In this document: piece after piece, positions 44,318 through 53,194 of the stretch
Numbering within the stretch: the first letter of the stretch is position 1
Layout of the letters: every line of letters begins with the position of its first letter
From: Terriglobia bacterium
Lineage (GTDB): Bacteria; Acidobacteriota; Terriglobia; Acidiferrales; UBA7541
Direction of reading: 5' to 3'
Assembly (NCBI GenBank): GCA_023512135.1
Contig: JAIMAG010000003.1
Coordinates: 124,001 to 188,000 of the forward strand
Length of the DNA stretch: 64,000 nucleotides
Notes under the pieces: generated by a model
Databases searched by the model: none
Told to the model about the DNA's origin: nothing
Seen by the model: the letters and a program-made list of their open reading frames with translations, nothing else
Translations under genes and position numbers: made by a program

Positions 44318-44366
44318 CGTCTGTTCCGTTGCCGCGGCCCTGTGCGGCGCAGTTTCCCCGGCACCG

Positions 44367-45851
44367 TTACGGATGGGTCCCGGGTGCCTTCGCGTTCGAC
44401 GCCGGCGCGGAATCCTCCTCGGCGCGGGCGTAGCGACCGGCCAGCCGCTCGACAATCCGTTCCATGTGCACCCCGCGCGAACCTTTCACCAGCAGCAGGT
44501 CGCCCCGGCCGAGAAACTCGACCAGAAACCGAGCGGCCTGCTCGGCATCTTCGAAAAACTGCGTGCGGGCTTCGCTGAAGCCGGCTTCGACCGCGCCGCG
44601 GGGAATTTCAGCGGCATTGCCCTGCACACCAAAAATCCAGTCTATGCCGCGCAGCCTGGCGAGCTGACGACCCGCTTCGCGATGCAGTTCTGCCGAAGCA
44701 GGACCCAGCTCCAGCATTTCGCCGGCGGCGAGAATCCGGCGCCGGTAGCCGGGCGTGGTGGCCAGCAGTTCGGCGGCCGCGGTCAGCGCCACGGGATTGG
44801 AGTTGTAGCTGTCGTTGATCACCGCAAAGCCATCCGCAAAACGCACGAGCTCGCCGCGCATCGCCGGCGGCTTCAGTGCGCGCAGCACCGGCCGGGCCTC
44901 TTCGGCCCCGACGCCAAACTCCGCTGCTGCCGCCAGCGCGGCCAGCGCGTTGGCCAGGTTGTGCCGCCCGCTCAGCGAGAGCGCCAGCCGCGCCTCTCCC
45001 TGCGGCGAGACAAGCGTGAAGGCGATGCCTTCGGCGCCGCGGTTCTCCACACCCCGCGCGCGATACTGCGCCGCGGGACCGAAGCCGAAGGTGACCACCC
45101 GTCCGCGGAAAACTTCCGCGAAACGGGAGACGCGTGAATCGTCGGCATTCAGCACGGCGACGGGTTCACCGGAAGCCAAACCTTCGATCAGCTCCCGCTT
45201 GGCCAGCGCGATTTCGTCCACCGAGGAAAAAAACTCCAGATGCACCGGTCCGACGTTGGTCACCACGCCGATTTCCGGCTCGGCGATGGCGGCCAGTCGG
45301 GCCAACTCCCCGCGGCGCGACATGCCCACCTCGACCACAACGGCTTCGTGGTCGGGCTCCAGCCGACACAGCGTCAGGGGCAGGCCGTAGGCGTTGTTCA
45401 GGTTTCCCTCCGACTTCAGCACGCGGCGCCGCGTGGCCACCAGTGCCGCCAAGATTTCCTTTGTGGTGGTCTTGCCCGTCGAACCTGTAATCGCGGCCAC
45501 GCGGCGGCCGCGTCCGGCCTGCGCCCAGCTCCGGCGGACTTCCCGCGCCAGATGCTGCAGGGCGTCCAGCGTGTCCTCCACGACCAGCAACCGTCCGCGG
45601 AGCTCCGCCGGGAATGCCCCCAGACGAGCGTGCGCGACAACGGCGGCCACCGCACCGGCCGCCAGGGCCGCAGCCACATAGTCGTGTCCGTCGTGCCGTG
45701 GCCCGCGGATGGCAAAAAACAGTTCGCCGGCACGCACCGTTCGAGAATCAATCGAAACGCCCGCGCAGACTGCGTCGGCGGCCAGCGCAGCGGGGCCGGT
45801 CGGGAGCGTGCTGCCCAGAGCAGCAGCGATTTGTGCCAGGGTCCAGTGCAT
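44367..45851 (-). CDS. murF: UDP-MurNAc-tripeptide--D-Ala-D-Ala ligase
   Basis: 494 residues. It carries the N-terminal substrate domain (VSIDSRTVRAGELFFAIRGPRHDGHDYVAAAL), the ATP site RVAAITGSTGKTTTKEILAAL, VEVGMSRRGELARLAAIAEPEIGVVTNVGPVHLEFF and the C-terminal INDSYNSNPVALTAA motif. The start at ATG 45849-45851 is preceded by a 14-codon open stretch of no family character. A ~110-nt gap separates it from murE, more than elsewhere in the cluster. Confidence 0.95.
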   Translation of the reverse strand: MHWTLAQIAAALGSTLPTGPAALAADAVCAGVSIDSRTVRAGELFFAIRGPRHDGHDYVAAALAAGAVAAVVAHARLGAFPAELRGRLLVVEDTLDALQHLAREVRRSWAQAGRGRRVAAITGSTGKTTTKEILAALVATRRRVLKSEGNLNNAYGLPLTLCRLEPDHEAVVVEVGMSRRGELARLAAIAEPEIGVVTNVGPVHLEFFSSVDEIALAKRELIEGLASGEPVAVLNADDSRVSRFAEVFRGRVVTFGFGPAAQYRARGVENRGAEGIAFTLVSPQGEARLALSLSGRHNLANALAALAAAAEFGVGAEEARPVLRALKPPAMRGELVRFADGFAVINDSYNSNPVALTAAAELLATTPGYRRRILAAGEMLELGPASAELHREAGRQLARLRGIDWIFGVQGNAAEIPRGAVEAGFSEARTQFFEDAEQAARFLVEFLGRGDLLLVKGSRGVHMERIVERLAGRYARAEEDSAPASNAKAPGTHP

Positions 45852-45965
45852 GCAGCGTTCGGCGGATCGGGTTTCACCGGTCTCCGCCAGCAATCCGTTG
45901 TTTTCGACCGCGGCGGCCCTTCGCGTCGCGCGCGAATCTGTCTGCGCCGTCCACGGGCAGCTCCT

Positions 45966-47474
45966 TCAGAAGGGCACACCGGTGGCCTCGCTCGAGGGCT
46001 TCTGGTAGCCGAGCTCGGCGAGCTTTTCTCGCGCCACATCGATTTCATTCCACGGCAGTTTCTGATCTCCCAGGATCTGGTAGCGTTCGTGCCCCTTGCC
46101 GAGCAGCAGCACGATGTCGCCTGCCCGCGCCGCGTCGAACGCAAGACCGATCGCCCGGGCACGATCCGGTTCGACCAGGTACTGGCCTTCGGCGCGCCGC
46201 AGGCCGACGAGAACGTCGTTGATGATCAGCCGCGGGTCTTCGCCGCGCGGGTTGTCATTGGTGAGCACGACCAGGTCCGCGCTGCGGCCGGCGACTTCGC
46301 CCATCAAAGGGCGCTTGGTGCGGTCGCGTTCACCCCCGCAGCCGAACACAACAATCACGCGGCCCTGCGGGTTCAGCTCGCGCGCCGTGGCGATGACGTT
46401 TCGAATCGCGTCGTGTGTGTGCGCGTAGTCCACCACGACCAGAAACGGCTGGCCCGCATCCACCCGCTCGAAGCGGCCCGGCACGCGCTCCAGCCGAGCG
46501 ATGCCCTCGGCGATGGCTTCGCGGTCCAGCTCCAGTGCCAGGCCCACCCCGATCGCCGCCAGCAGATTGTAGAGATTGATGCGGGCCACCAGCGGGGAGT
46601 GCACGGCAAAGCTGCCTGCCGGCGTCTCGGCGATGAATCGGATGCCGGAAAAACTCAGTGTTGGTTTCCGGGCAGTGATATCGGCCTTTTTCTCGAGCCC
46701 GTAGGTGAGCACCCGCGCGGGCAGCGCGACCAGCTCCCGGCTGCGCGGATCATCAGCGTTCAGCACGCCAACGGCGGGCGCGCCGGCCCCGGTGCCTTCG
46801 AACAAGCGGCGTTTGGCGGCAAAGTAGTCGTCGATGGTGCCGTGGTAATCGAGGTGATCCTGCGTCAGATTGGTGAAGACGGCAGCGGCAAACCGACAGC
46901 CCCAGACACGATCCTGGGCCAGCGCGTGGGAGCTGACCTCAAAGACCGCGTGCGTGCCGCCAGCCGCACACACACGGGCCAGAAAGCGCTGCAGGTCGAG
47001 CGATTCCGGCGTGGTGTGCGTGGCCAGCTCGACGCCGTCGGGCAGCCGGTATTCAATCGTGCCCATCATGCCGGCAGGAAGGCCAGCGGCGCGAAAGATG
47101 GAGTCCACCAGATAGGTGGTCGTGGTTTTCCCGTTCGTGCCGGTGATGCCAACCAGTTTCAGCCGCTCTGCCGGTCGGCCGTAGAAATTCGCCGCCACGG
47201 TAGCCAGAGCCCGTCGGGCCTGGGGCACCTGCACCCAGACCACCGAAGCCGGCCAGTCAGCCGGTACGGGCAGCTCGCTCAGAATGACCGTGGCGCCGGC
47301 CCGCGTGGCTTCGCGGACGAACTGGTTGCCATCGGCGCGGACCCCGCGCAGCGCAGCGAACAGTGCTCCGGGCTTCACCTGACGGCTGTCACAGACAACG
47401 GAAGCAACCTGAACCGTGCCGTCCCCCGACACGGTGCAAGCGTCCACACCGCGAAGCAGGTCGTTCAGCTTCAT
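45966..47474 (-). CDS. murE: UDP-MurNAc-L-Ala-D-Glu--meso-diaminopimelate ligase
   Basis: 502 residues. DSRQVKPGALFAALRG, the ATP site LVGITGTNGKTTTTYLVDSIF, NLTQDHLDYHGTIDDYFAAK and VVDYAHTHDAIRN are MurE hallmarks. The motif DNPRGEDP is the one associated with meso-diaminopimelate rather than lysine, in keeping with a Gram-negative wall. ATG 47472-47474 (MKLNDLLRGV) is chosen; a longer frame runs upstream into ftsI. Confidence 0.96.
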   Translation of the reverse strand: MKLNDLLRGVDACTVSGDGTVQVASVVCDSRQVKPGALFAALRGVRADGNQFVREATRAGATVILSELPVPADWPASVVWVQVPQARRALATVAANFYGRPAERLKLVGITGTNGKTTTTYLVDSIFRAAGLPAGMMGTIEYRLPDGVELATHTTPESLDLQRFLARVCAAGGTHAVFEVSSHALAQDRVWGCRFAAAVFTNLTQDHLDYHGTIDDYFAAKRRLFEGTGAGAPAVGVLNADDPRSRELVALPARVLTYGLEKKADITARKPTLSFSGIRFIAETPAGSFAVHSPLVARINLYNLLAAIGVGLALELDREAIAEGIARLERVPGRFERVDAGQPFLVVVDYAHTHDAIRNVIATARELNPQGRVIVVFGCGGERDRTKRPLMGEVAGRSADLVVLTNDNPRGEDPRLIINDVLVGLRRAEGQYLVEPDRARAIGLAFDAARAGDIVLLLGKGHERYQILGDQKLPWNEIDVAREKLAELGYQKPSSEATGVPF

Positions 47475-47547
47475 TCCCTTTCTCACCAGTATAGGCTGGC
47501 TGTATTCGGCCCTCAAACTTCCCGTCATCCGGCCGCTTCCAGCCACG

Positions 47548-49626
47548 TCAATCTCTTCCTCGCGGCTCCGCCTCGGTCGCCGGAGTCGACTCTGCGGCCG
47601 CCCGGAGGAACCGCACCGTGACCCGGCTGCCGCGCGGCACGCGCTGGCCTGCTGCCGGGACCTGGTCCCAGGCAACACCGGTGCCGATCAGCACCGGCTG
47701 CAGACCGATTTGCAGACACTGTTCGGTAACGGCACGCACGGATTTGCCCCGCAGCGCGGGCACCTCTACGGATTCGGTGCTGGCCAGGGCCAGCGTTGGG
47801 GTGTGGCCGGCGTCGGACGCAGCCGACCCAGCGGCTTCGGCCGCAGCCGCAGAAATCCGCTGCGATGGGTGAAAATCGCTCAGCTCGGTGGCCTCGGGCT
47901 GGCTGCGGCGAGCGCGCAGCCGCGGCGCCGGCGGCACGACGTCGTGAGGCACACCCAGATAGGTCAGCACCTGCTCAGCCACTTTTTTGAAAACCGGCGC
48001 AGCCACGCGTCCGCCGTGGTAGTTCTCCGGTGGCGAGTCCAGTGTGACCAGCACGGTGATGGCCGGTTCGTTCAGCGGGGCGAAGCCGACAAAACTGGCG
48101 ATGTGATCGGTGAGCGAGTAACGGCCCGTGAGCGGGTCAATTTTCTGTGCCGTGCCTGTTTTTCCGGCAGCGGTCCAACCGTCCAGTTGCGCCGCTTTTC
48201 CGGTGCCTTCGAGCACCACTCCCTCCAGCAGCCGGCGCAGCGTAGCGGCGGTGGTCGCGCTGATCACCCGCACCGGCGCAGGACGTTCCGGGGCGACGCG
48301 CTGGCCGTTCTGGTGCAGCTCGCGCACCAGCCGGGGGGCGACCAGCAGTCCGCCATTGGCGATGGACGACATGGCTGTGACCATCTGCACGGAAGTGACG
48401 CCGATCTCCTGCCCCATGGAGATCGAGCCGACCGAAACCGGCGTCCAATTCTCAGCCGCACGCAGCAGTCCGCGGCTCTCGCCGGACAGCTCGATGCCGG
48501 TCAGCTCGCCGAAGCCGAAAGCGCGGATGTAGCGGTAGAGCGTGCGCGGGCCCAGCCGCAGGCCCAGCTTGATCGTGCCGACGTCGCTCGACTGGGCCAG
48601 CACCTGGGCCACGTTCAGCAGGCCGAACGGTTTGTGGTCGCGGATGCGATGGCCGGCGATGTAGATGGCTCCGTTCTGGCAGTCAATGACCTCGCCGGGA
48701 TGGGTCCGCTTTTCTTCCAGCGCCGCCGCGAGCGTGACGATCTTGAAGATCGAGCCGGGCTCATACACCGCGGAAACCGCGCGATTCATCCGCGCTGCTT
48801 CGCGGGCTTCCTGAGGTGTGTTCGGGTTGAACGAAGGCCAGTTGGCCAGCGCGAGGATTTCGCCACTGACCGGGTTTTGCACCAGGATGGTGCCGGCCTG
48901 GGCCCGGGTCGCTCGAATGGCTTCGCGCAGCTCTTTTTCCGCGATGTACTGGATGCGGTCGTCGAGCGTGAGCACGAGATGGGAGCCGCGCTGGGGTTCA
49001 CGGCCATCGCGGTCATACCAGCGGCGGCGCGCGTCGGCCAGCACGAGCATGCGCACGGGCTGTCCGCGGAGCTGTCGATCGAGCGAGTACTCCACGCCAG
49101 CCAATCCCCTCTCGTCCACATCCACGAAACCGAGCACGTGGGCGGCCAGCTCGCGATTCGGGTAGAAACGGCGATGCTCCTTCTGGAAATAGATGCCGGC
49201 CAAGTTCAACGCCTTGATCTGTTCGACCGCGGCCGCATCGAGTTTCCGCTTCAACCAGACAAAGCTGCGAGACCGGCTGAGCCGGGTTTCGATTTCTTCC
49301 GGCGCAAGCCCGAGGATCGGCGCCAGCAGCCGGGCGGCGATGTGCGGGTTGGGAATTTCCGCGGGCACCGCAAAGGCGGAATCCACCTGGATGCTGACGG
49401 CCAGCTCGCGGCCGTTGCGATCGTAGATAATCCCGCGCGGCGGACTGACTTCCACGATGCGCTGCTGCTGACGCCGGGCGCGCTCCAGGTAGGTGCGGTA
49501 TTCGAACAGTTGCAGCCGCGCCAACTGGCCCGCCACCACCAGCATCCAGACGAGCGCCAGCACCGCCACCGACGCAATCCGGAGATGCGACCGAACACGC
49601 TCTGCAGAGCCAGCGTCGTACTTCAT
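47548..49626 (-). CDS. ftsI: Division transpeptidase FtsI/PBP3 with C-terminal PASTA domain
   Basis: 692 residues. N-terminal membrane helix (about 18-38), a dimerisation/pedestal domain with PPRGIIYDRNGRELAVS, and a transpeptidase with SIFK in YEPGSIFKIV, SSD in LAQSSDVGTIKLG and KTG in AAGKTGTAQKID. The last ~70 residues form one PASTA domain (SVEVPALRGKSVRAVTEQCLQIGLQPVLIGTGVAWDQVPAAGQRVPRGSRVTVRF). A PASTA domain on FtsI is typical of Firmicutes SpoVD/PBP2x but is also seen outside them. An intrinsic terminator separates it from ftsL. Confidence 0.95.
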   Translation of the reverse strand: MKYDAGSAERVRSHLRIASVAVLALVWMLVVAGQLARLQLFEYRTYLERARRQQQRIVEVSPPRGIIYDRNGRELAVSIQVDSAFAVPAEIPNPHIAARLLAPILGLAPEEIETRLSRSRSFVWLKRKLDAAAVEQIKALNLAGIYFQKEHRRFYPNRELAAHVLGFVDVDERGLAGVEYSLDRQLRGQPVRMLVLADARRRWYDRDGREPQRGSHLVLTLDDRIQYIAEKELREAIRATRAQAGTILVQNPVSGEILALANWPSFNPNTPQEAREAARMNRAVSAVYEPGSIFKIVTLAAALEEKRTHPGEVIDCQNGAIYIAGHRIRDHKPFGLLNVAQVLAQSSDVGTIKLGLRLGPRTLYRYIRAFGFGELTGIELSGESRGLLRAAENWTPVSVGSISMGQEIGVTSVQMVTAMSSIANGGLLVAPRLVRELHQNGQRVAPERPAPVRVISATTAATLRRLLEGVVLEGTGKAAQLDGWTAAGKTGTAQKIDPLTGRYSLTDHIASFVGFAPLNEPAITVLVTLDSPPENYHGGRVAAPVFKKVAEQVLTYLGVPHDVVPPAPRLRARRSQPEATELSDFHPSQRISAAAAEAAGSAASDAGHTPTLALASTESVEVPALRGKSVRAVTEQCLQIGLQPVLIGTGVAWDQVPAAGQRVPRGSRVTVRFLRAAAESTPATEAEPRGRD

Positions 49627-49668
49627 GCCCTCAGACCCTCACCCGCGGCCTGTCCCGGCGGGACGAAC

Positions 49669-49694
49669 AAAAAAGCCCCCGAGACATCGGGGGC
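49669..49694 (-). terminator. Intrinsic terminator between ftsL and ftsI
   Basis: On the minus strand, an 8-bp stem GCCCCCGA/TCGGGGGC with a 4-nt loop (49675-49694), followed at once by six T (49669-49674). It lies 34 nt past the ftsL stop and 43 nt before the ftsI start, inside the otherwise compact dcw cluster. Confidence 0.85.
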
Positions 49695-49728
49695 CAGGTC
49701 ATGCCCGGGACGCCGCCCGCCGGCGATC

Positions 49729-50148
49729 TCATTGTGGCTGCCCGGCACCCTCCGCCCGTGGAGGCGCTCCGGCCGCGGTGCGAGCTTGTGCCAGCTCCGC
49801 ACCGGCGGGCACGGCCACCGGTGCGACCTGGCCCGGCAAAGGTACCGTCAGTCCCAGCTCGCGCCGGGCAATTGCATCAATGCGCATCGGGGAGCGCAGC
49901 GCGGCGGCCTCCAATTTCAATTGCAGATTCAACTGCGCGGCCTGCTCCCGTTCGGACTTCAGTTCTTCGATGCGATAGCCGAGCTGGAGGCAGCGGAAGT
50001 GCTGCCAGGTGTAGAGAAACACGCCCGCCGCCAGCAACAACGAAAGCCCGGCCCAGCGCAGGCAGTGACGCAACCGTTCGGGATCGGCCGGACGGACCAG
50101 CCGCGAATTGTCAATCCGTTTGACCGTATGGAACTCGGCTAGAGCCAT
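49729..50148 (-). CDS. ftsL: FtsL-like cell division protein
   Basis: 139 residues. One membrane helix at about residues 32-50 (WAGLSLLLAAGVFLYTWQ), then a short coiled coil (LQLGYRIEELKSEREQAAQLNLQLKLEAAAL) and PMRIDAIARRELGLTVP, the FtsL arrangement; the Ala/Pro-rich tail is extra. Identification rests on this layout plus its place between rsmH and ftsI, as FtsL sequences are poorly conserved. It overlaps rsmH by 10 nt. Confidence 0.85.
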   Translation of the reverse strand: MALAEFHTVKRIDNSRLVRPADPERLRHCLRWAGLSLLLAAGVFLYTWQHFRCLQLGYRIEELKSEREQAAQLNLQLKLEAAALRSPMRIDAIARRELGLTVPLPGQVAPVAVPAGAELAQARTAAGAPPRAEGAGQPQ

Positions 50149-51062
50149 GGCGCAGCCGCCACCGATTCCTGCTCGACGGGTTTGGGCGGTTTTCGCTCGG
50201 CCGCACGCAGCTTGGCACTGCGTGCGCGCGGATTCGCCCGCACTTCCTGTGCCGTCGGCCGCACAACTTTTTTCGTCAACAGTTTCAGCGTACTTTCCCG
50301 GGCCAGACGCTGGAACGCCTGCTTGACCAGACGGTCTTCCAGCGAGTGATAGCTGAGAATCACCCACCGGCCCCCAGAAGCCAAAGTGGCAGGGGTCCGC
50401 GCTAGAAACTGCTCGAGTTCCTCCAACTCTCGATTCACCGCAATCCGCAGCGCCAGAAACGTTTTTGTCGCGGGATGCAGTTTCTGCCTTCCCCTGGATT
50501 TACGGGCCCCTGCCACAACCGTTGCCAGGTGTTCGGTATCCCGGATGGGACGCGCCCGAACAATGGCCCTGGCGATCTTGCGTGCCGCCCGCTCCTCGCC
50601 GTAGCGAAAGAGCAGGTCAGCCAGATCCCGTTCCGACCAGTAATTGACAATCTCCGCCGCCGTGCGCAGCTCATCCGGATCCATGCGCATGTCCAGCGGC
50701 CCCGGCCAGCGGAACGAAAAGCCGCGCTCGGGACTTTCCAGCTGCAGCGTGGAAACCCCCAGGTCGGCCAGCACACCGTCGGCCGGCGGGAGTTTCAGGC
50801 CGCGCGCGATCTCTTCGATCCGTGAGAAATTCGAATGCACCAGAATCACCTGCCTCTCGTAGTCCCGCAGTCGCTCGCGGGCAATGTCGAGCGCCCGTGA
50901 GTCGCGGTCAATGCCCACCAGCCTGCCCGTCGTCAACCGCCGCGCAATCTCGACGGCGTGTCCCCCGGTGCCCACGGTGGCATCAATGTAGGTGCCCTCG
51001 GGGCGAATCCGCAGCCACCGCAACACCTGCTCGACCAGGACGGGCGTATGCAGCGCCTTCAA
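50139..51062 (-). CDS. rsmH: 16S rRNA (cytosine-1402-N4)-methyltransferase
   Basis: 307 residues. HTPVLVEQVLRWLRIRPEGTYIDATVGTGGHAVEIARRL contains the SAM-binding loop; GVLADLGVSTLQLESPERGFSFRWPGPLDMRMDP and VILSYHSLEDRLVKQAF are diagnostic of RsmH (MraW). Normal length with a Lys/Pro-rich end. It starts right at the mraZ stop, so the two are coupled. Confidence 0.97.
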   Translation of the reverse strand: MKALHTPVLVEQVLRWLRIRPEGTYIDATVGTGGHAVEIARRLTTGRLVGIDRDSRALDIARERLRDYERQVILVHSNFSRIEEIARGLKLPPADGVLADLGVSTLQLESPERGFSFRWPGPLDMRMDPDELRTAAEIVNYWSERDLADLLFRYGEERAARKIARAIVRARPIRDTEHLATVVAGARKSRGRQKLHPATKTFLALRIAVNRELEELEQFLARTPATLASGGRWVILSYHSLEDRLVKQAFQRLARESTLKLLTKKVVRPTAQEVRANPRARSAKLRAAERKPPKPVEQESVAAAPWL

Positions 51063-51500
51063 CTAAATTCCCAGCTCTTCCAGAATCTTTCGGTCTTCCC
51101 CGGTGATCGGCGCAGACTGCATCTGGTCCTGCAGCCGGCCGTGATTCCAAACGCGCAGATGATTCTGGTAGCCGAGCACCACCACCTCACCCTTCATCTG
51201 GGCCGCTTCGCGCAACAGCGCCGGAATCAAAACCCGGCCCTGCCGATCGATCGTGACCACCTGGCCGTAGTAGTTCGTGCGAGTCAGAAATTTCTGGCGC
51301 GCAGGATTGTTTGAGGGAATCCGCGCCAGCCGCTCTTCGATCTCACTCCAGGCCTTCATGGGATAGATCCACACATGGTCTCCCGTGTCGCTGGTCACAT
51401 AAAACTCATCGCCCGAGCTCCGCAGCTCGGCCAGAAAAGCAGCCGGAATCTTCAGACGCCCCTTCTCGTCCACCGTCGCTGGGTGACTGCCGCGAAGCAT
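51063..51500 (-). CDS. mraZ: Transcriptional regulator MraZ
   Basis: 145 residues from ATG 51498-51500, or 150 from a GTG at 51513-51515. Two SpoVT/AbrB-like halves are visible: MLRGSHPATVDEKGRLKIPAAF and VVTIDRQGRVLIPALLREAA. MraZ forms ring oligomers and represses its own dcw operon by binding repeated GTGG-type boxes just upstream, and four such boxes are seen here (51541-51580). The ATG is preferred because family members begin MFRG. The GTG overlaps a fifth GTGG. Confidence 0.96.
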   Translation of the reverse strand: MLRGSHPATVDEKGRLKIPAAFLAELRSSGDEFYVTSDTGDHVWIYPMKAWSEIEERLARIPSNNPARQKFLTRTNYYGQVVTIDRQGRVLIPALLREAAQMKGEVVVLGYQNHLRVWNHGRLQDQMQSAPITGEDRKILEELGI

Positions 51501-51540
51501 TTTGCTTTGTGCCACTCAAAGCCAAATTTCGTATCTCGAT

Positions 51541-51580
51541 CACCACTTTCTAACACTGACTACCACTTTCACCCACTTTG
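51541..51580 (-). promoter_or_regulatory. MraZ operator: four 10-bp direct repeats
   Basis: On the minus strand, four consecutive 10-mers: CAAAGTGGGT, GAAAGTGGTA, GTCAGTGTTA, GAAAGTGGTG. Three share AAAGTGG; the third is degenerate. A helical-turn period and position just downstream of the promoter fit autorepression by a MraZ ring. Confidence 0.85.
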
Positions 51581-51587
51581 GCCCCCG

Positions 51588-51615
51588 ATTCTAGGCGTGA
51601 CGGGATTGTTGTCAA
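51588..51615 (-). promoter_or_regulatory. dcw cluster promoter
   Basis: Minus strand TTGACA (51610-51615), 16-nt spacer, TAGAAT (51588-51593). The MraZ boxes begin 8 nt downstream, overlapping the predicted transcription start. Confidence 0.75.
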
Positions 51616-52070
51616 GCGGTTTTCAACTCGGGAAAGAAAATTATTGTGGAAAACCGTGCATGGCACACTTTCGCCGGCGAAACCACTACAGGTTGCGTTG
51701 TTCCTTTCATGCTTGCTTATTTGTTGACAGGTGCTGGACGAATAGAGGCTGTCCGAGAGTGTTGCCAAAGAGTTAACTCGCAGGACCAAATCGGCACAGC
51801 GAGCCGGTTCGAGACGATTGTGTGCGGACCAATCTCATGAAGTTGGAGGCTGATAGTTTGCGGGCGGGGATGTGCAACGCGCCTGCACGAAAAAAACAGT
51901 CGAGGACCAGGCAGAAAGAAGTCACGCCGAACTATGGACCGTTGTGCCTGCTGGTTTGAAAAAATCTCTGGAAAAAATCTCATGCGCACCAGGCAACTGT
52001 CCACGACAACCAGCATGTTGGGGACGCACGGCCGCCGGCAGAGGCACAGAGCCGTCGAGTGAGAACGGCT
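51616..52070. other. Intergenic region, no gene recognised
   Basis: About 455 nt between the dcw promoter and the DUF3106 gene, less GC-rich than the surroundings. It has short open frames without motifs and a few A-runs, including a repeated GAAAAAATCTC near 51960-51980. A small RNA cannot be excluded, but I see no known fold. Confidence 0.4.
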
Positions 52071-52712
52071 TCAGGGGACGGGTTCGGGCGGTGGGATGCG
52101 GAGCCGGGCCAGCTCCAGCAACAGGTTGCGCTCCGTTTCGGACAAATCGCCGAGGAATTCCTTGCTGGTCAGCAACTGTGCCCGCTCTTGTTCCTGCAGG
52201 GCTCGCAGTGCGCGCAGCCGGCGCAGCAGAGCCTGCCGGCGTTCCGGGGCAAGCTGCTGCCAGCGCGGCAGGATAGATTCGCGCACATGCCGGCGCTGTT
52301 CGGGCGTCAACTGTCGCCAGACCCTTTCCCGGTGGCGGATTTCTTCACGTTCTTCGGGGCTCAGGCTGTTCCAGTGCCGCAGGTTCGCGCGCACGCGTTC
52401 CTGGACGTCCGGCGGGAGGTTGCGAAAGCGCCAGTTATTTTGCAGGAAGTGCTCCTGCTGGGCCGGGGGCAGCTCGCGCAACCGCTCCAGCCACCGGGGC
52501 GGCAGCTCAGGCAAGGCTTGCGGACCGCGCGCCGGATGTTTCCCGGGCTGCTGCGCCTGCGGCCCTTTCCGCGCCGGTCCTTTGCCGCGCTGCTGGGGTT
52601 GCTGGTGCTCCGCGGCTGATCCGAACTGCTCCGGCAGAGAGGAGGCCGCCGGAGTGGCCAGCAGGGCCAGTGCGAGAATCGTTGCGAGTTGGATCGTCCG
52701 GTTGCGCATCAC
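52071..52712 (-). CDS. Secreted DUF3106-type protein
   Basis: 213 residues. Signal peptide (IQLATILALALLATPAASS), a Gln/Pro/Lys-rich linker, then a helical Arg/Glu-rich region with repeating LPPxxxxRxRxLPPxxQ and LSPEEREEIRHRERVWRQLTPEQRRHVRE units, as in DUF3106 proteins. The LTxEQR pattern is reminiscent of LTxxQ periplasmic stress proteins such as CpxP. Its start overlaps the anti-sigma stop by 4 nt, so it is the third gene of a sigma/anti-sigma operon. A periplasmic sensor role is inferred. Confidence 0.83.
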   Translation of the reverse strand: MMRNRTIQLATILALALLATPAASSLPEQFGSAAEHQQPQQRGKGPARKGPQAQQPGKHPARGPQALPELPPRWLERLRELPPAQQEHFLQNNWRFRNLPPDVQERVRANLRHWNSLSPEEREEIRHRERVWRQLTPEQRRHVRESILPRWQQLAPERRQALLRRLRALRALQEQERAQLLTSKEFLGDLSETERNLLLELARLRIPPPEPVP

Positions 52713-53194
52713 ATTCTACGCTCGTCGGGTTCGGTGGCCACGGGCAGGGCCTCGAGTGCTTCGAAGTTGGCCAGCACATCGTAATCTTCGAGCACCTGCA
52801 GGTCGCGGATCATGGTGAATTCCAGTTCGCTGCGGCCCGGCTCGAGGCTGCGTGTCTCCGGTGCCGGCGCGGGCGATTGCCAGGAAAGCCACACGGCCAC
52901 CAGCAACATTGCCGCAAATGCCGCGAGCACGCGCGGCGCCGGAGCCAGCCAGCTCCAGGGAGACGGTTGCGGCGCAGCCGCGATACGCTCGCGCAGACGC
53001 GCATCGAAAGCCGGCGAAGGTTCGATGGCCGGCAGCTCGTCGAGCACAGACCACAGCCGGCGGAACTCTTCCACGCGGGCGCGGCAGTCGGCACAGTGGT
53101 GCAGATGCGCTTCGAGTTCGCGGCGCTCAGCGGCCGAAGCCCGCCCGTCCAGATACGCCAGGATCGAGTCTGCCGTGTATTTGCAGCCCATCAT
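52709..53194 (-). CDS. Zinc-finger anti-sigma factor
   Basis: 161 residues. The N-terminal ZAS zinc motif is present: Cys in MGCKYTADSILAYLDG and HLHHCADC (HxxxCxxC). A membrane helix (VLAAFAAMLLVAVWLSW, about residues 88-105) leads to a periplasmic tail. It would hold the ECF sigma factor encoded just upstream; genes overlap by 4 nt on both sides. Confidence 0.9.
   Translation of the reverse strand: MMGCKYTADSILAYLDGRASAAERRELEAHLHHCADCRARVEEFRRLWSVLDELPAIEPSPAFDARLRERIAAAPQPSPWSWLAPAPRVLAAFAAMLLVAVWLSWQSPAPAPETRSLEPGRSELEFTMIRDLQVLEDYDVLANFEALEALPVATEPDERRM

Noticed and set aside
47416-50142. 908-codon open frame on the plus strand
   Set aside because: Antisense to ftsI and ftsL, whose motifs are complete.
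51616-52070. 6S RNA or another known structural RNA
   Set aside because: The stretch is gene-free and less GC-rich, but I could not build a long hairpin or recognise a conserved core.
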